This document shows positions 1 through 7,746 of a stretch of DNA of 10,044 bases, piece by piece. Position numbers and translations under genes: made by a program. Every line of letters begins with the position of its first letter. The stretch's first letter is position 1. Location of the stretch: assembly GCA_028875955.1 (NCBI GenBank), contig JAGWTX010000044.1, positions 1-10,044 of the forward strand, read 5' to 3'. The notes beneath the pieces are model-generated. The model searched no databases. It was given only the letters and a program-made list of their open reading frames with translations, and had not been told where the DNA came from. This DNA comes from Bacteroidota bacterium. GTDB lineage: Bacteria; Bacteroidota; Bacteroidia; Chitinophagales; Chitinophagaceae.

Positions 1-2
1 AA

Positions 3-959
3 GTGAGTTATGTCTGTCCGGGTTTCGAGGAAGACCGTTTCCGGGAAATGCTCAAAATCGGCAAGAAAGTATATGTATGGCAGGAAGATGAAAGCCCTTA
101 TCAACGGGTAGCCATGGCTTTACAGGATGCCGGTATCCGTACGGGTAATATTGGTATGGAGGAAAGACTGCGGTTTTTTATTCTTGATGGAATCCGCAAG
201 GAAGCATCCCATTTGAATTATGTAAGCGGGGATCCGATTTCCATCCCCTGCCGGATGTTTAAATCACCTGCAGAAATCGCCCTGATGCAGAAAGCCACCC
301 AGATCACATTAGCCGCCATGCAGAAAGGCGTGGAAAGTTTGCATGAAGGGATGTCGCCCGGCGAATTTGCCGCTGTTGTTACCAAGGCGCACCGGGAAAT
401 GGGTGCCGAACCCGATTTTGCCATGGCCAATTTTGCAGAAGCTTCCGCACTGCCGCATGGAAGTATCAAACCCCAGAAATTAAAAAAAGGAGATGTGGTG
501 TTAATGGATTGCGGTTGCCGGGTAGAAGGCTATTCTTCCGATATCAGCAGAACCATTGTGTTTGGCGCAGCGCCCACCAAAAGACAATTGGAGATCTGGA
601 ACCTGGAGAAAGAGGCGCAGGCTGCCGGTTTCGCAGCAGCCAAAATTGGCGATCCCTGTGAAAACGTAGATTTTGCCGCCCGGAAAGTGTTGATAGATGC
701 AGGTTTTGGTCCCGGTTATCAATTACCCGGTCTGCCACATAGAACCGGACATGGTATTGGTATGGATGGACATGAATGGGGTAATATGGTAAAAGGAAAC
801 AAACAACCGATCCAGCCGGGTATGTGTTTTAGTGTTGAACCCACAATATCCATACCGGGTGAATTTGGGGTCAGGCTGGAAGATTGTGCCCATATAACAG
901 AAAGCGGCGCCCGCTGGTTTTCAGAACCCAGCACCTCCATTGATAAACCCTTTACCTAA
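3..959 (+). CDS. M24 family metallopeptidase (Xaa-Pro aminopeptidase/prolidase-like), 5' partial
   Basis: C-terminal 318 residues of a pita-bread-fold M24 metallopeptidase. The family removes N-terminal residues preceding proline or cleaves X-Pro dipeptides, using a dinuclear metal centre. All five expected ligands are visible (numbering from the first codon seen): D169 in LMDCGC, D180 in SSDISRT, H250 in TGHGIG, E279 in SVEP and E293 in RLED. H257 in DGHEWG fits the second conserved histidine. Residues 1-85 look like the tail of a creatinase-type N-terminal domain and 86-310 are the catalytic domain. Family members usually have 400 or more residues and the frame is open at the left edge, so the gene starts outside the window; the GTG at position 3 is probably an internal valine. 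No signal peptide can be judged. Exact substrate (aminopeptidase P, prolidase or creatinase-like) cannot be told from sequence alone. Confidence 0.9.
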   Translation: MSYVCPGFEEDRFREMLKIGKKVYVWQEDESPYQRVAMALQDAGIRTGNIGMEERLRFFILDGIRKEASHLNYVSGDPISIPCRMFKSPAEIALMQKATQITLAAMQKGVESLHEGMSPGEFAAVVTKAHREMGAEPDFAMANFAEASALPHGSIKPQKLKKGDVVLMDCGCRVEGYSSDISRTIVFGAAPTKRQLEIWNLEKEAQAAGFAAAKIGDPCENVDFAARKVLIDAGFGPGYQLPGLPHRTGHGIGMDGHEWGNMVKGNKQPIQPGMCFSVEPTISIPGEFGVRLEDCAHITESGARWFSEPSTSIDKPFT

Positions 960-986
960 ATGAATATTCAGGAAAACTGATTCAAT

Positions 987-1035
987 GACCTGATGCGGTG
1001 AAGTAAAATTCTCCAACGCATCAGGTCTTTTTTTT
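987..1035 (+). terminator. Rho-independent terminator of the M24 peptidase gene
   Basis: A perfect 11-bp stem, GACCTGATGCG (987-997) with CGCATCAGGTC (1017-1027), encloses a 19-nt loop and is followed directly by eight T (1028-1035). It lies 27 nt after the M24 stop codon. The T run overlaps the TAA stop (1034-1036) of the converging aminotransferase gene, so the two genes share this short junction. On the minus strand no T run follows the stem, so it should stop only plus-strand transcription. Confidence 0.9.
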
Positions 1036-2299
1036 AGCGGAGTTTTGATAAGGCTTCCTCCAGTTTGGACAGCATTTCCGGAATGGATTCTTTGTGACAG
1101 GTACCCACACTCAAACGGTACCAGGGACTTTTACTTCCGCCACCGAATGCTGAGAAAGGTACCACCGCCAGTTTGGCTTCTCCCAGGATATAGGAGGTAA
1201 CATCTGATTGTGTGTTTAATTGAGATCCCTCTGCAGTGGTTAAACCGGTAAGATCCAGTTGTATGGTCAGGTAGATCGCGGCCTGGGGTGTGATTGAATC
1301 CACCCGGTAACCCTTTGTCTTCAGTGCCATAAAACCTTCATGTATCGTGCGAAGCCGGAAAGAAATTTCGGTTTTGAAGTTGGTTAGAAACTGAGAGATG
1401 GACTCTTTCTCCAGTAAGTATTTGGCAACGGCTTTCTGTTCGGCCATGGGGGCCCAGGCACCCAGGTGACTCAAAATCGCTTTCATTTTCTGTATCACAA
1501 ATTCCGGTCCCATCGACCAGCCCACGCGGACACCCGTTGCAGCAAATGACTTCGAAATGCCATCTACAAAAATGGTATAGGCTTTCATTTCGGGTCTGAG
1601 TGATACCGGGTTTTCGTGCCGGGTTTCTCCATAAGTGAGTGTCCAGTACATCTGGTCAAACATCAGGTAAAGTTTTTTCTCCTCATCCCCTCTCTGTTTA
1701 TTTTCTTCCAGTATCAGGTCACAGATTTCAGTCAGCACTGATTTGGATAATGTAGTTCCGGTAGGGTTTTGCGGTGTACACAGACAGATGAGGGTAGCAC
1801 CCTTTATGTTTTTTTGGATATCGGCCGCGGTAGGCATGAAATCATTCTCTGGCGTGCACTCGATCAGACAATGTTCGCCTTCGTTCATGTGTACATAGTG
1901 GTTATTGTTCCAGGAAGGAACACCATAGATCACTTTGTCTCCCTTGTCAACAATGGCTTTAAAAATGGTATAGATCAGGGGTCTTCCTCCGGAAGCGATC
2001 TGTATTTCATTGGGTGCATAATCCAGTCCTTCCCATTCCTTGATAAACCGGCTGACAGATTTGCGAAGATCCAGTACACCCTCTGCTGCGGGATAATTGG
2101 TGTTGTGCTGCTGATAGGATTCAATGATCAGTTTTTCGAGTTCAGCAGGTATCGGGAAAACGGATGGATCGAAATCACCGATGGTCAGATTATATATTTT
2201 TTCTCCGTTACGGATACGTTCACTAATGGCATTTCCCAGTTTTACGATCTCACTTCCTACCAGGGTCCCGGCCAGATGGCTAAGTTTGGGTTGACTCAT
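1034..2299 (-). CDS. PLP-dependent class I/II aminotransferase
   Basis: Cytoplasmic fold-type I aminotransferase of 421 residues, the usual family length, transferring an amino group between an amino acid and a 2-oxo acid through pyridoxal phosphate. Visible residues: the PQNPTG motif at 176-181 with N178, D215 and Y218 in FDQMYW (cofactor ring contacts), the Schiff-base lysine K250 in GISKSFAATGVRVGW, R258 (phosphate contact), and R395 in WYRLSVGT, which normally binds the substrate carboxylate. The ATG start is preceded by AAGGA with 5-nt spacing and by a TAnnTTTG promoter element, both fitting this start. The catalytic set is complete, so the enzyme should be active. The sequence resembles the aspartate aminotransferase-like branch, but substrate cannot be assigned. 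It faces the M24 gene tail to tail and lies downstream of the BNR gene, from which a terminator separates it, so it is probably monocistronic. Confidence 0.93.
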   Translation of the reverse strand: MSQPKLSHLAGTLVGSEIVKLGNAISERIRNGEKIYNLTIGDFDPSVFPIPAELEKLIIESYQQHNTNYPAAEGVLDLRKSVSRFIKEWEGLDYAPNEIQIASGGRPLIYTIFKAIVDKGDKVIYGVPSWNNNHYVHMNEGEHCLIECTPENDFMPTAADIQKNIKGATLICLCTPQNPTGTTLSKSVLTEICDLILEENKQRGDEEKKLYLMFDQMYWTLTYGETRHENPVSLRPEMKAYTIFVDGISKSFAATGVRVGWSMGPEFVIQKMKAILSHLGAWAPMAEQKAVAKYLLEKESISQFLTNFKTEISFRLRTIHEGFMALKTKGYRVDSITPQAAIYLTIQLDLTGLTTAEGSQLNTQSDVTSYILGEAKLAVVPFSAFGGGSKSPWYRLSVGTCHKESIPEMLSKLEEALSKLR

Positions 2300-2318
2300 A
2301 TGATTCCTTATTTGGCCG

Positions 2319-2326
2319 CAAAAATA
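2319..2326 (-). promoter_or_regulatory. Bacteroidota -7 promoter element for the aminotransferase gene
   Basis: Read on the minus strand, the sequence is TATTTTTG, an exact match to TAnnTTTG. It ends 19 nt before the ATG at 2299, leaving room for a leader of only about a dozen bases. I see no clear -33 TTG/TTTG at the expected distance, so the call rests on the -7 element and its position. Confidence 0.55.
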
Positions 2327-2412
2327 CAGGAATGCTGAAAGGTCTTTTGAAAAAACTTACACTGATTAGTTTTTATGGCAGAATAATGACAATAAAACCG
2401 GGCTGCTAAAAC

Positions 2413-2449
2413 AAAAAAAAGAGCCATACATAACGTATGACTCTTTTTT
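2413..2449 (-). terminator. Terminator of the BNR-repeat gene, symmetric in form
   Basis: The arms at 2415-2429 and 2435-2449 form a 15-bp stem with a single C/A mismatch (2424/2440) and a 5-nt loop. The outer part is A-tract against T-tract, so a T run follows the inner stem on either strand. It sits 33 nt past the stop codon of the large minus-strand gene (stop at 2482), so it most likely ends that transcript before the aminotransferase promoter. Confidence 0.85.
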
Positions 2450-2481
2450 ATCTTTCAACTTATTGACGGACGATTCAAACC

Positions 2482-5400
2482 TTATTCAATATCCTTGTAA
2501 TCCTTAAACAGCTTTACCGGGGTGGTTTCTGCCAGACTGCGGTATTGTTTCCAGTCGCCATCAAAAAACCGGTTGGCTTTCTGCAATACGTCTGCCACCA
2601 TGTTTTCTGCATCCTTTATCAACCTGTCTGCTTCTGCGCCGGGAACGATTTCTTTCCCTGTCACATAATAACTGGCTTCAAACAACACACTGGTTACGGT
2701 TGTCTGGGGAACATTTCCATAACCCTGTTTGAGCTGAGGTTTACCGGTCAGGTCTTCCCGGATGGCTTTGATCTGCTCTTCCATTTTCTTGCCCAGTTTG
2801 CGTAAGGTATCCGCCTGCTTTTTCTCCATATCCTTCAGGTTGGCGTTGATTTTTTTGATGATCTCATCCGCTTCGGATAGGCGATCGGTCAGGGTTACGA
2901 TCTTTGTGGTGCTTTTATCGATTCTTGCCATGGTTGCCCGGATCGCGTCACGGACTTCTTTGCGTACGGGTGCATAGGGATCATCATTGACGGTTACATA
3001 AGTGCTGTCGGAAAGATTTTTCCCAACCGACATGACAACTTTGTACACTCCCGGATCAACGGGTAATCCCGGAGGTTCGTTTTCGCTTCTGCCTCCGCCA
3101 CCTCTGCCTCCACGGCCAAAGGAAATCCGGCGTATACCTTTGCCTTCCATTCCCCAGTAAAAACGGTTGTAACCGCTATCGGTTTTTATCTTCAGGGTTC
3201 TCACCTGTTCATTTCCCGAATTGTAAATCTTTACCACCATGGTATCAGACAGCTTTTTCTTTCCTGTATCTGAAGTGGTTTTGTTCAGGTAGAAACCCAG
3301 TTCCGCACCTGTTCTTTTGTTCTCACCTTCATAACTGCCCCAGGTACTGTATTCGATACCGGTGGGGTTTTTGATTCTTGCCTGGTATGCGGTTGGCGCG
3401 GCAAAGGCGGTTAGTTTATTGGTGAAGGGCATTCCCTTGTTGGCGGCAATCCTGCGGAGCGGACGGATATCATCGAGTATCCAGATGGCTCTTCCAAAAG
3501 TAGCAATCACCAGGTCGGCTTCCCTTTCCTGGATTGCCATATCGTAGGTGGATACGGAAGGATAGTCGTTCTTGAATTGCTGGTAAGTTGTTCCATTGTC
3601 AAAACTGATCCAGAGACCCTGTTCCGTTCCCACAAAGATCAGGTTGGGTTCTACGGGATCCTGCTGCAGGCAAAGGGCGTAGCCTTTTACTTTCTTTTCA
3701 TCCACGATCCTGGTCCAGGTTTTTCCGAAATCCGTTGTACGGAAAATATAAGGCTTCATATCACCGCGGCGATAATCATTGGCAATCACAAATGCCTCAC
3801 CTGCCGAATAACGGGATGCGCGGATTTGTGGTACCCAGGCACCGATGGGCATTCCGGGAATCTTACCCCTGAAATTGGTCCAGGTTTTTCCGCCATCTGT
3901 GGTCAGCTGAACATTTCCGTCGTCGGTACTTGCCCAGATCACACCCTGTTGTTTGGGTGAGGGTTCAATACTGATCACGGTGCAATAGTTTTCGGCACCC
4001 GTAATATCAATGGAAATACCTCCGTTGTTTGTCTGGTCGATCTTCGCACTGTCATTGGTGGTCAGATCCGGAGAAATGATTTCCCAGGAGGCTCCCTTAT
4101 TGGTGCTTTTGTTTACGAACTGACTGCCAAAATAAATGGTGGATTTGTCAAAAGGATCCTGTGCGATGGCAGAGTTCCAGTTAAAACGCATTCTTGTTTT
4201 GAGATCGGGTCTGGGCGGACGGATACTCCATTCTTCCCCTGTGGCAATATTGTATCGGTTTACGCTTCCTCCTTGGCTCATGGAATAGACCCAGTTGGGA
4301 TCTTCCGGATCAGACATCACATCAAATCCGTCACCGCCATTCACATCCTGCCAGAAAGCGTTCTTAATTCCGCTTCTCACCCAGGCATAGGCGGGCCCGA
4401 ACCAGCTGCCATTGTCCTGTAAACCTCCCATCACATGATAGGGAAGCTGGTTGTCTACATTGATATGATAGAATTGTCCCAGTGGCAATTTCTCATCAAA
4501 CTGCCAGGTTCTGCCCCGGTCGCGGGTGATGCCGATACCGCCATCATTCCCGTCAATGATAAAATTGGGGTCATTGGGGTTGATCCACCAGGCATGGTGA
4601 TCAGGGTGTATCCCGCTGTAGGGGATTACCACTGCATCAAAACGCTTACCCCCATCTTCACTCATATGGATCATCTGGTTGATATTGTAAACCCGGTTTT
4701 CATTTTTCGGATCAACCGCTATGTCCTGGAAATAAAATGCCCGGCTGGTTACCACACTATTATCGCTGTTGATGAGTTCCCATTTCACACCACCGTCATC
4801 AGAACGGTAGAGACCATTCTTGGTTGCTTCCACCATGGCATAGATGCGGTTGGGTTGACTGCGGCTGATGGCAATACCGATACGTCCGTAAACGCCATCG
4901 GCCAAACCATCTTCCTTACCTAATTTCTTAAAGGTTTTTCCTGCATCATAAGTGATGTATAATCCACTGCCGGCACCGCCCCCCTTGAGACTCCAGGGGG
5001 TACGCTGGTGCTGGTACATGTTTACGAGTAATTTGTTGTGGTTGGTAGGGTCCATGACCATGTCGCCAACGCCACTGGTATCATTGGTATGTAGGATGAG
5101 CTTCCAGGTTTCACCGCCATCGGTGGTTTTATACAGACCTCTTTCCGGATGGGGTGAAAAGGGATTCCCCATGACGCCTGCATACACGATATCCGGATTG
5201 TCCGGATCGATGATGATCCGGTGGATATTCCTTGTTTTTTGCAGACCCATGCATTTCCAGGTGTTGCCGCCATCAAGACTTTTATAGATCCCTTCACCCA
5301 GGCTGACCGAGTTTCTGGGATTACCTTCCCCGGTACCGGCCCATACCACGCTGGGGTTGCTTTGTGTGATGGCAACAGAACCGATATTCATGATCGGCTG

Positions 5401-5649
5401 TTTATCAAACATGGGTGTCCAGCTGGCGCCCCCATTCACGGTTTTCCAGACACCGCCGCTGGCAGTACCCAGGAAAATAATATCCGGGTTTGCCCAAACA
5501 GCATCAATGGAAGTGACCCTTCCACTCATACCGGCCGGTCCGATATTACGGGGTTTCAGGTTTGTATACTCTTTGGAAAGATCTACCTGTTGCGAGAATG
5601 CGGATGCTAACAATAGCATACAGGCAGAAAAAAGGGAGGCTCTTCTCAT
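2482..5649 (-). CDS. Secreted BNR/Asp-box (VPS10/sortilin-like) beta-propeller protein
   Basis: A protein of 1055 residues from the chosen ATG. Residues 1-20 form a signal peptide: MRR, a hydrophobic core, then ASAFSQ with likely cleavage near residue 19-20. I count eleven Asp-boxes (S/T-x-D-x-G-x-T-W type) near residues 69, 123, 174, 232, 282, 329, 375, 514, 582, 637 and 681, indicating tandem propeller blades as in VPS10/sortilin and sialidase-type folds. A DLVIATFGRAIWILDD segment closes the propeller region (712-727). A beta-rich domain follows (about 740-890), containing a Gly/Arg-rich stretch at 846-854, then a charged helical, probably coiled-coil, region (about 895-970). Such proteins are often labelled 'glycosyl hydrolase', but no catalytic set is evident and function is unknown. 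The frame stays open to an ATG at 5745, but that would hide the signal peptide and place the start inside the msrB terminator. I see no type IX secretion C-terminal domain. Confidence 0.88.
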   Translation of the reverse strand: MRRASLFSACMLLLASAFSQQVDLSKEYTNLKPRNIGPAGMSGRVTSIDAVWANPDIIFLGTASGGVWKTVNGGASWTPMFDKQPIMNIGSVAITQSNPSVVWAGTGEGNPRNSVSLGEGIYKSLDGGNTWKCMGLQKTRNIHRIIIDPDNPDIVYAGVMGNPFSPHPERGLYKTTDGGETWKLILHTNDTSGVGDMVMDPTNHNKLLVNMYQHQRTPWSLKGGGAGSGLYITYDAGKTFKKLGKEDGLADGVYGRIGIAISRSQPNRIYAMVEATKNGLYRSDDGGVKWELINSDNSVVTSRAFYFQDIAVDPKNENRVYNINQMIHMSEDGGKRFDAVVIPYSGIHPDHHAWWINPNDPNFIIDGNDGGIGITRDRGRTWQFDEKLPLGQFYHINVDNQLPYHVMGGLQDNGSWFGPAYAWVRSGIKNAFWQDVNGGDGFDVMSDPEDPNWVYSMSQGGSVNRYNIATGEEWSIRPPRPDLKTRMRFNWNSAIAQDPFDKSTIYFGSQFVNKSTNKGASWEIISPDLTTNDSAKIDQTNNGGISIDITGAENYCTVISIEPSPKQQGVIWASTDDGNVQLTTDGGKTWTNFRGKIPGMPIGAWVPQIRASRYSAGEAFVIANDYRRGDMKPYIFRTTDFGKTWTRIVDEKKVKGYALCLQQDPVEPNLIFVGTEQGLWISFDNGTTYQQFKNDYPSVSTYDMAIQEREADLVIATFGRAIWILDDIRPLRRIAANKGMPFTNKLTAFAAPTAYQARIKNPTGIEYSTWGSYEGENKRTGAELGFYLNKTTSDTGKKKLSDTMVVKIYNSGNEQVRTLKIKTDSGYNRFYWGMEGKGIRRISFGRGGRGGGGRSENEPPGLPVDPGVYKVVMSVGKNLSDSTYVTVNDDPYAPVRKEVRDAIRATMARIDKSTTKIVTLTDRLSEADEIIKKINANLKDMEKKQADTLRKLGKKMEEQIKAIREDLTGKPQLKQGYGNVPQTTVTSVLFEASYYVTGKEIVPGAEADRLIKDAENMVADVLQKANRFFDGDWKQYRSLAETTPVKLFKDYKDIE

Positions 5650-5732
5650 AGCATATATAGTTTTGGGATGGGTAAATTCAGTAATTATCTGCCTTCTACC
5701 AAAACTTATGTATGAATGGCTGGGGGGGACAT

Positions 5733-5779
5733 AAAAAAAAGTCAATACAGGATCTAATTTGCTTCGATCCGGTATTGAC
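5733..5779 (-). terminator. Rho-independent terminator of msrB
   Basis: On the minus strand GTCAATAC (5779-5772) pairs with GTATTGAC (5748-5741). The stem continues through a mismatch (5771/5749) into five more pairs (5770-5766 with 5754-5750) around an 11-nt loop. Eight T follow (5740-5733). It lies 28 nt past the msrB stop and 83 nt before the BNR gene start, so the two genes should be transcribed separately. Confidence 0.9.
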
Positions 5780-5807
5780 TTGCACCTGTTGAATAGGTCC
5801 GATGTGC

Positions 5808-6368
5808 TTAGTGTTTTCCTTCCGCATCATATTTTTTGCCGGCTGCCTGTGCTTTTTCAAAGTCGAGCACAACGCCGTTGATGCAGTAACGTAGACCGGT
5901 GGGAGGAGGCCCGTCATCAAATACATGCCCCAGATGCGATTTACACCTGCCGCATTCCACTTCGGTTCTGGTCATGCCCAGTGAATTATCGGGCAGATAG
6001 ATGATCGAATTCTTGCTGATGGGTTCATAAAAACTGGGCCAGCCACAACCGCTTTCAAATTTTGCATCGCTTTTAAACAGGGGGTTGCCACATACGGCAC
6101 AATAAAAAGTGCCCACGTCTTTCAGGGTCTCAAGGGGAGAGGTAAAAGGACGTTCTGTGCCCTTTTGTCTGGCGATGTAATAGAGTTCCGGTGACAATTG
6201 TTTCTTCCAGTCTTCCTCTTTCATTACCACTTTATCGGTAGCAGTATGTGAATAGATCGGGTTTTTTGCGTGGGTGGAGTCCATAGTTTGGGGTTTCTTT
6301 TGATTGTTTTGTGTGTAGCAGCTTTGTCCGATCACGGAAAAAAGCAGCAATGTGAGCAATGTCTTCAT
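5808..6368 (-). CDS. msrB: Peptide-methionine (R)-S-oxide reductase MsrB, probable lipoprotein
   Basis: MsrB reduces methionine-R-sulfoxide in oxidised proteins back to methionine. From the chosen ATG (186 residues) the domain spans about 50-175. It shows two zinc-binding CxxC pairs (C90/C93 in FYCAVCG; C139/C142 in VECGRCKSHLGHVF), the SGCGWPSFYEPI motif holding the probable resolving C108, and the catalytic C162 in RYCING. The N-terminus, MKTLLTLLLFSVIGQSC, is a hydrophobic leader with a cysteine at 17, so the enzyme is probably exported and lipid-anchored; the lipobox is loose, and simple export is possible. Two in-frame ATGs upstream (6389 and 6410) would add 7 or 14 residues. I prefer 6368 because it gives a normal-length leader, but the others are not excluded. 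No MsrA domain is fused. An extracytoplasmic MsrB would repair cell-envelope proteins; that role is inferred. Confidence 0.92.
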   Translation of the reverse strand: MKTLLTLLLFSVIGQSCYTQNNQKKPQTMDSTHAKNPIYSHTATDKVVMKEEDWKKQLSPELYYIARQKGTERPFTSPLETLKDVGTFYCAVCGNPLFKSDAKFESGCGWPSFYEPISKNSIIYLPDNSLGMTRTEVECGRCKSHLGHVFDDGPPPTGLRYCINGVVLDFEKAQAAGKKYDAEGKH

Positions 6369-6546
6369 ATTAAGATAATTTAAATTCATTATTTTTTTGC
6401 GTTTTAGCATGTAAAGAATTCATCTCTATAGACGAAAACTGCTCTTTATACTTACAATTTATTCATTTTTAAGGTTTTCGCTTTATGTTAAATGTTTTTT
6501 AAAGTCTAGGCCTTATATTTGTCCTTCACGCAAGGTTTGTAAGTAC
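6369..6546. other. Divergent intergenic region between msrB and adk
   Basis: This AT-rich stretch must carry the promoters of both outward-facing genes. The adk -7 element is clear (6514-6521). No exact TAnnTTTG was found in the msrB direction. I see no strong palindrome or RNA gene. Part of it (6369-6410) would become coding if msrB starts at one of its upstream ATGs. Confidence 0.5.
6514..6521 (+). promoter_or_regulatory. Bacteroidota -7 promoter element for adk
   Basis: The sequence TATATTTG matches TAnnTTTG exactly and ends 25 nt before the adk ATG. No good -33 TTG was found at the usual spacing, so the call is moderate. Confidence 0.55.
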
Positions 6547-7128
6547 ATGTTTAATATTATTCTGTTTGGACCTCCGGGCAGTGGGAAAGGTACACAAAGC
6601 GAGAAACTGATCGCAACGTACGGATTAATACACTTATCTACCGGAGATCTGTTACGAAGTGAAATTTCCCGGAAAACGCCCTTAGGACTGGAAGCAAAAA
6701 GCATCATGGACAGCGGGCAATTGGTGCCTGATGAAGTGGTTGTCGGAATGATCAGTTCTGCACTGGATGCCAACCCGGTTGCCAAGGGGTTTCTATTTGA
6801 CGGTTTCCCCCGTACAGTTGCACAGAGTGAAGCACTGGATAAATTACTGGCACTTAAAAAAACAACGATCGGAATTGTATTGGCACTGGAAGTTAGTGAG
6901 GAAGAACTGGTACATCGTTTGCTGAACAGAGGGTTAACCAGTGGAAGAAGTGATGATACCAATGAAGCCGTTATCAGGGCCAGGATTATTGAATACCAGA
7001 ATAAGACATCGGTTGTAGCAGATTATTACAGCAAAGCAGGAAAAGTGGTTTCTGTAAAGGGAGAAGGTACGGTTGACCAGATTTTTGCCTCGCTTTGCAG
7101 CGAAATTGATAAACGGATGTCTATTTAA
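6547..7128 (+). CDS. adk: Adenylate kinase, short (no zinc LID) type
   Basis: Cytoplasmic adenylate kinase of 193 residues, catalysing ATP + AMP to 2 ADP, essential for nucleotide balance. The P-loop is GPPGSGKGT at residues 8-16 with K14. The NMP-binding part has STGDLLR (31-37). DGFPRT lies at 85-90 with R89. The short LID contains NRGLTSGRSDDT (127-138), followed by the conserved arginines R144 and R146 in VIRARIIEY. There is no four-cysteine zinc LID; the LID is the short form, which explains a length below the ~215 residues of the E. coli enzyme. The start is the first ATG after a TAnnTTTG element; upstream sequence carries no clear Shine-Dalgarno. A strong terminator follows 38 nt after the stop, so adk seems to be a single-gene unit divergent from msrB. 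All catalytic residues are present. Confidence 0.96.
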   Translation: MFNIILFGPPGSGKGTQSEKLIATYGLIHLSTGDLLRSEISRKTPLGLEAKSIMDSGQLVPDEVVVGMISSALDANPVAKGFLFDGFPRTVAQSEALDKLLALKKTTIGIVLALEVSEEELVHRLLNRGLTSGRSDDTNEAVIRARIIEYQNKTSVVADYYSKAGKVVSVKGEGTVDQIFASLCSEIDKRMSI

Positions 7129-7166
7129 GTAATTGTAAAGAGTTTTACAACCAACAACCAACTGCG

Positions 7167-7191
7167 ATCCCGCCTATATGGCGGGATTTTT
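7167..7191 (+). terminator. Rho-independent terminator of adk
   Basis: A perfect 8-bp GC-rich stem, ATCCCGCC (7167-7174) with GGCGGGAT (7180-7187), has a 5-nt TATAT loop and runs into five T (7187-7191). It ends the adk transcript 50 nt before the next gene starts. Confidence 0.93.
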
Positions 7192-7218
7192 GTTTCCCCG
7201 GGGCCATCCTCAAATACC

Positions 7219-7226
7219 TATCTTTA
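7219..7226 (+). promoter_or_regulatory. Possible -7 promoter element for the DUF1569 gene
   Basis: The sequence TATCTTTA differs from TAnnTTTG only in the last base. It ends 15 nt before the ATG at 7242. A promoter is needed here because the strong adk terminator lies just upstream, but the match is imperfect and no well-spaced -33 element is clear. Confidence 0.3.
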
Positions 7227-7241
7227 TTTCAAACCGGCAAC

Positions 7242-7709
7242 ATGACCGAACAACAAAAGGATTTCCTGCAAAACAACCTGGTCCCGCTATTGCAAACCCT
7301 TTCTCCCGGTCAGAAAGGGAACTGGGGTAAAATGGATGCACAGCAGATGGTGGAACACCTGGCAGATATTTTCCGGGTGGCCAATGGTGCCATCGTTCTG
7401 CCCCTGATGAATAAGGATCCTGAAAAGCTGGCCCAGGCACGTACATTTCTGATGTCCGATGCATTCTTTCAGCAAAATACAAGGGTTCCGGTGATGCCGG
7501 AAGAACCCCGTCCCTATGGTTGCGCCAGTATACAGGAAGCCATTCAAAACATGGCTTATGAATGCGACCAGGTATTCACTGTTTACCAGTCTGATCCCGC
7601 ACTGACACTGATGCATCCCATGTTTGGTCCGTTGGATTATACTATGCAAATCCATTATCTCCACAAACATATCCATCACCATCTCCGGCAATTCGGCCTG
7701 GTGAATTAA
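7242..7709 (+). CDS. DUF1569 / DinB-like four-helix protein
   Basis: A 155-residue protein that I place in the DUF1569 family, part of the DinB/YfiT-like four-helix-bundle superfamily. The signs are WGKMDAQQMVEHLADIF near residues 28-44, HPMFGPLDY at 125-133, and a histidine-rich end, HKHIHHHLRQFGL (141-153). In DinB-like proteins a histidine of an early helix plus an H-x3-H pair late in the chain bind a metal; here H39, H141 and H145 are reasonable candidates. Superfamily members include thiol-dependent transferases and DNA-damage-induced proteins, but no activity is established for this branch. There is no signal peptide or membrane segment. The gene lies 66 nt before paaZ on the same strand, with no terminator visible between them, so readthrough into paaZ is possible even though paaZ has its own -7 element. 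A role next to phenylacetate degradation is only inferred from position. Confidence 0.82.
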   Translation: MTEQQKDFLQNNLVPLLQTLSPGQKGNWGKMDAQQMVEHLADIFRVANGAIVLPLMNKDPEKLAQARTFLMSDAFFQQNTRVPVMPEEPRPYGCASIQEAIQNMAYECDQVFTVYQSDPALTLMHPMFGPLDYTMQIHYLHKHIHHHLRQFGLVN

Positions 7710-7746
7710 AGTTGGATTTGGATACCCATAAAAACCTACCAATCGT

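Noticed and set aside
1769..2338. 189-codon plus-strand frame opposite the aminotransferase
   Set aside because: Antisense to well-conserved aminotransferase sequence, with no recognisable domain.
4435..4923. 162-codon plus-strand frame, and others between 2545 and 5734, opposite the BNR gene
   Set aside because: All are antisense to Asp-box propeller sequence with a clear family match, and none shows a domain or translation signal of its own.
5650..5745. Upstream ATG adding 32 residues to the BNR protein
   Set aside because: It would bury a good signal peptide and put the start within the T run and stem of the msrB terminator.
6513..6962. 149-codon minus-strand frame opposite adk
   Set aside because: Antisense to the P-loop and core of adenylate kinase; serine-rich low-information product.
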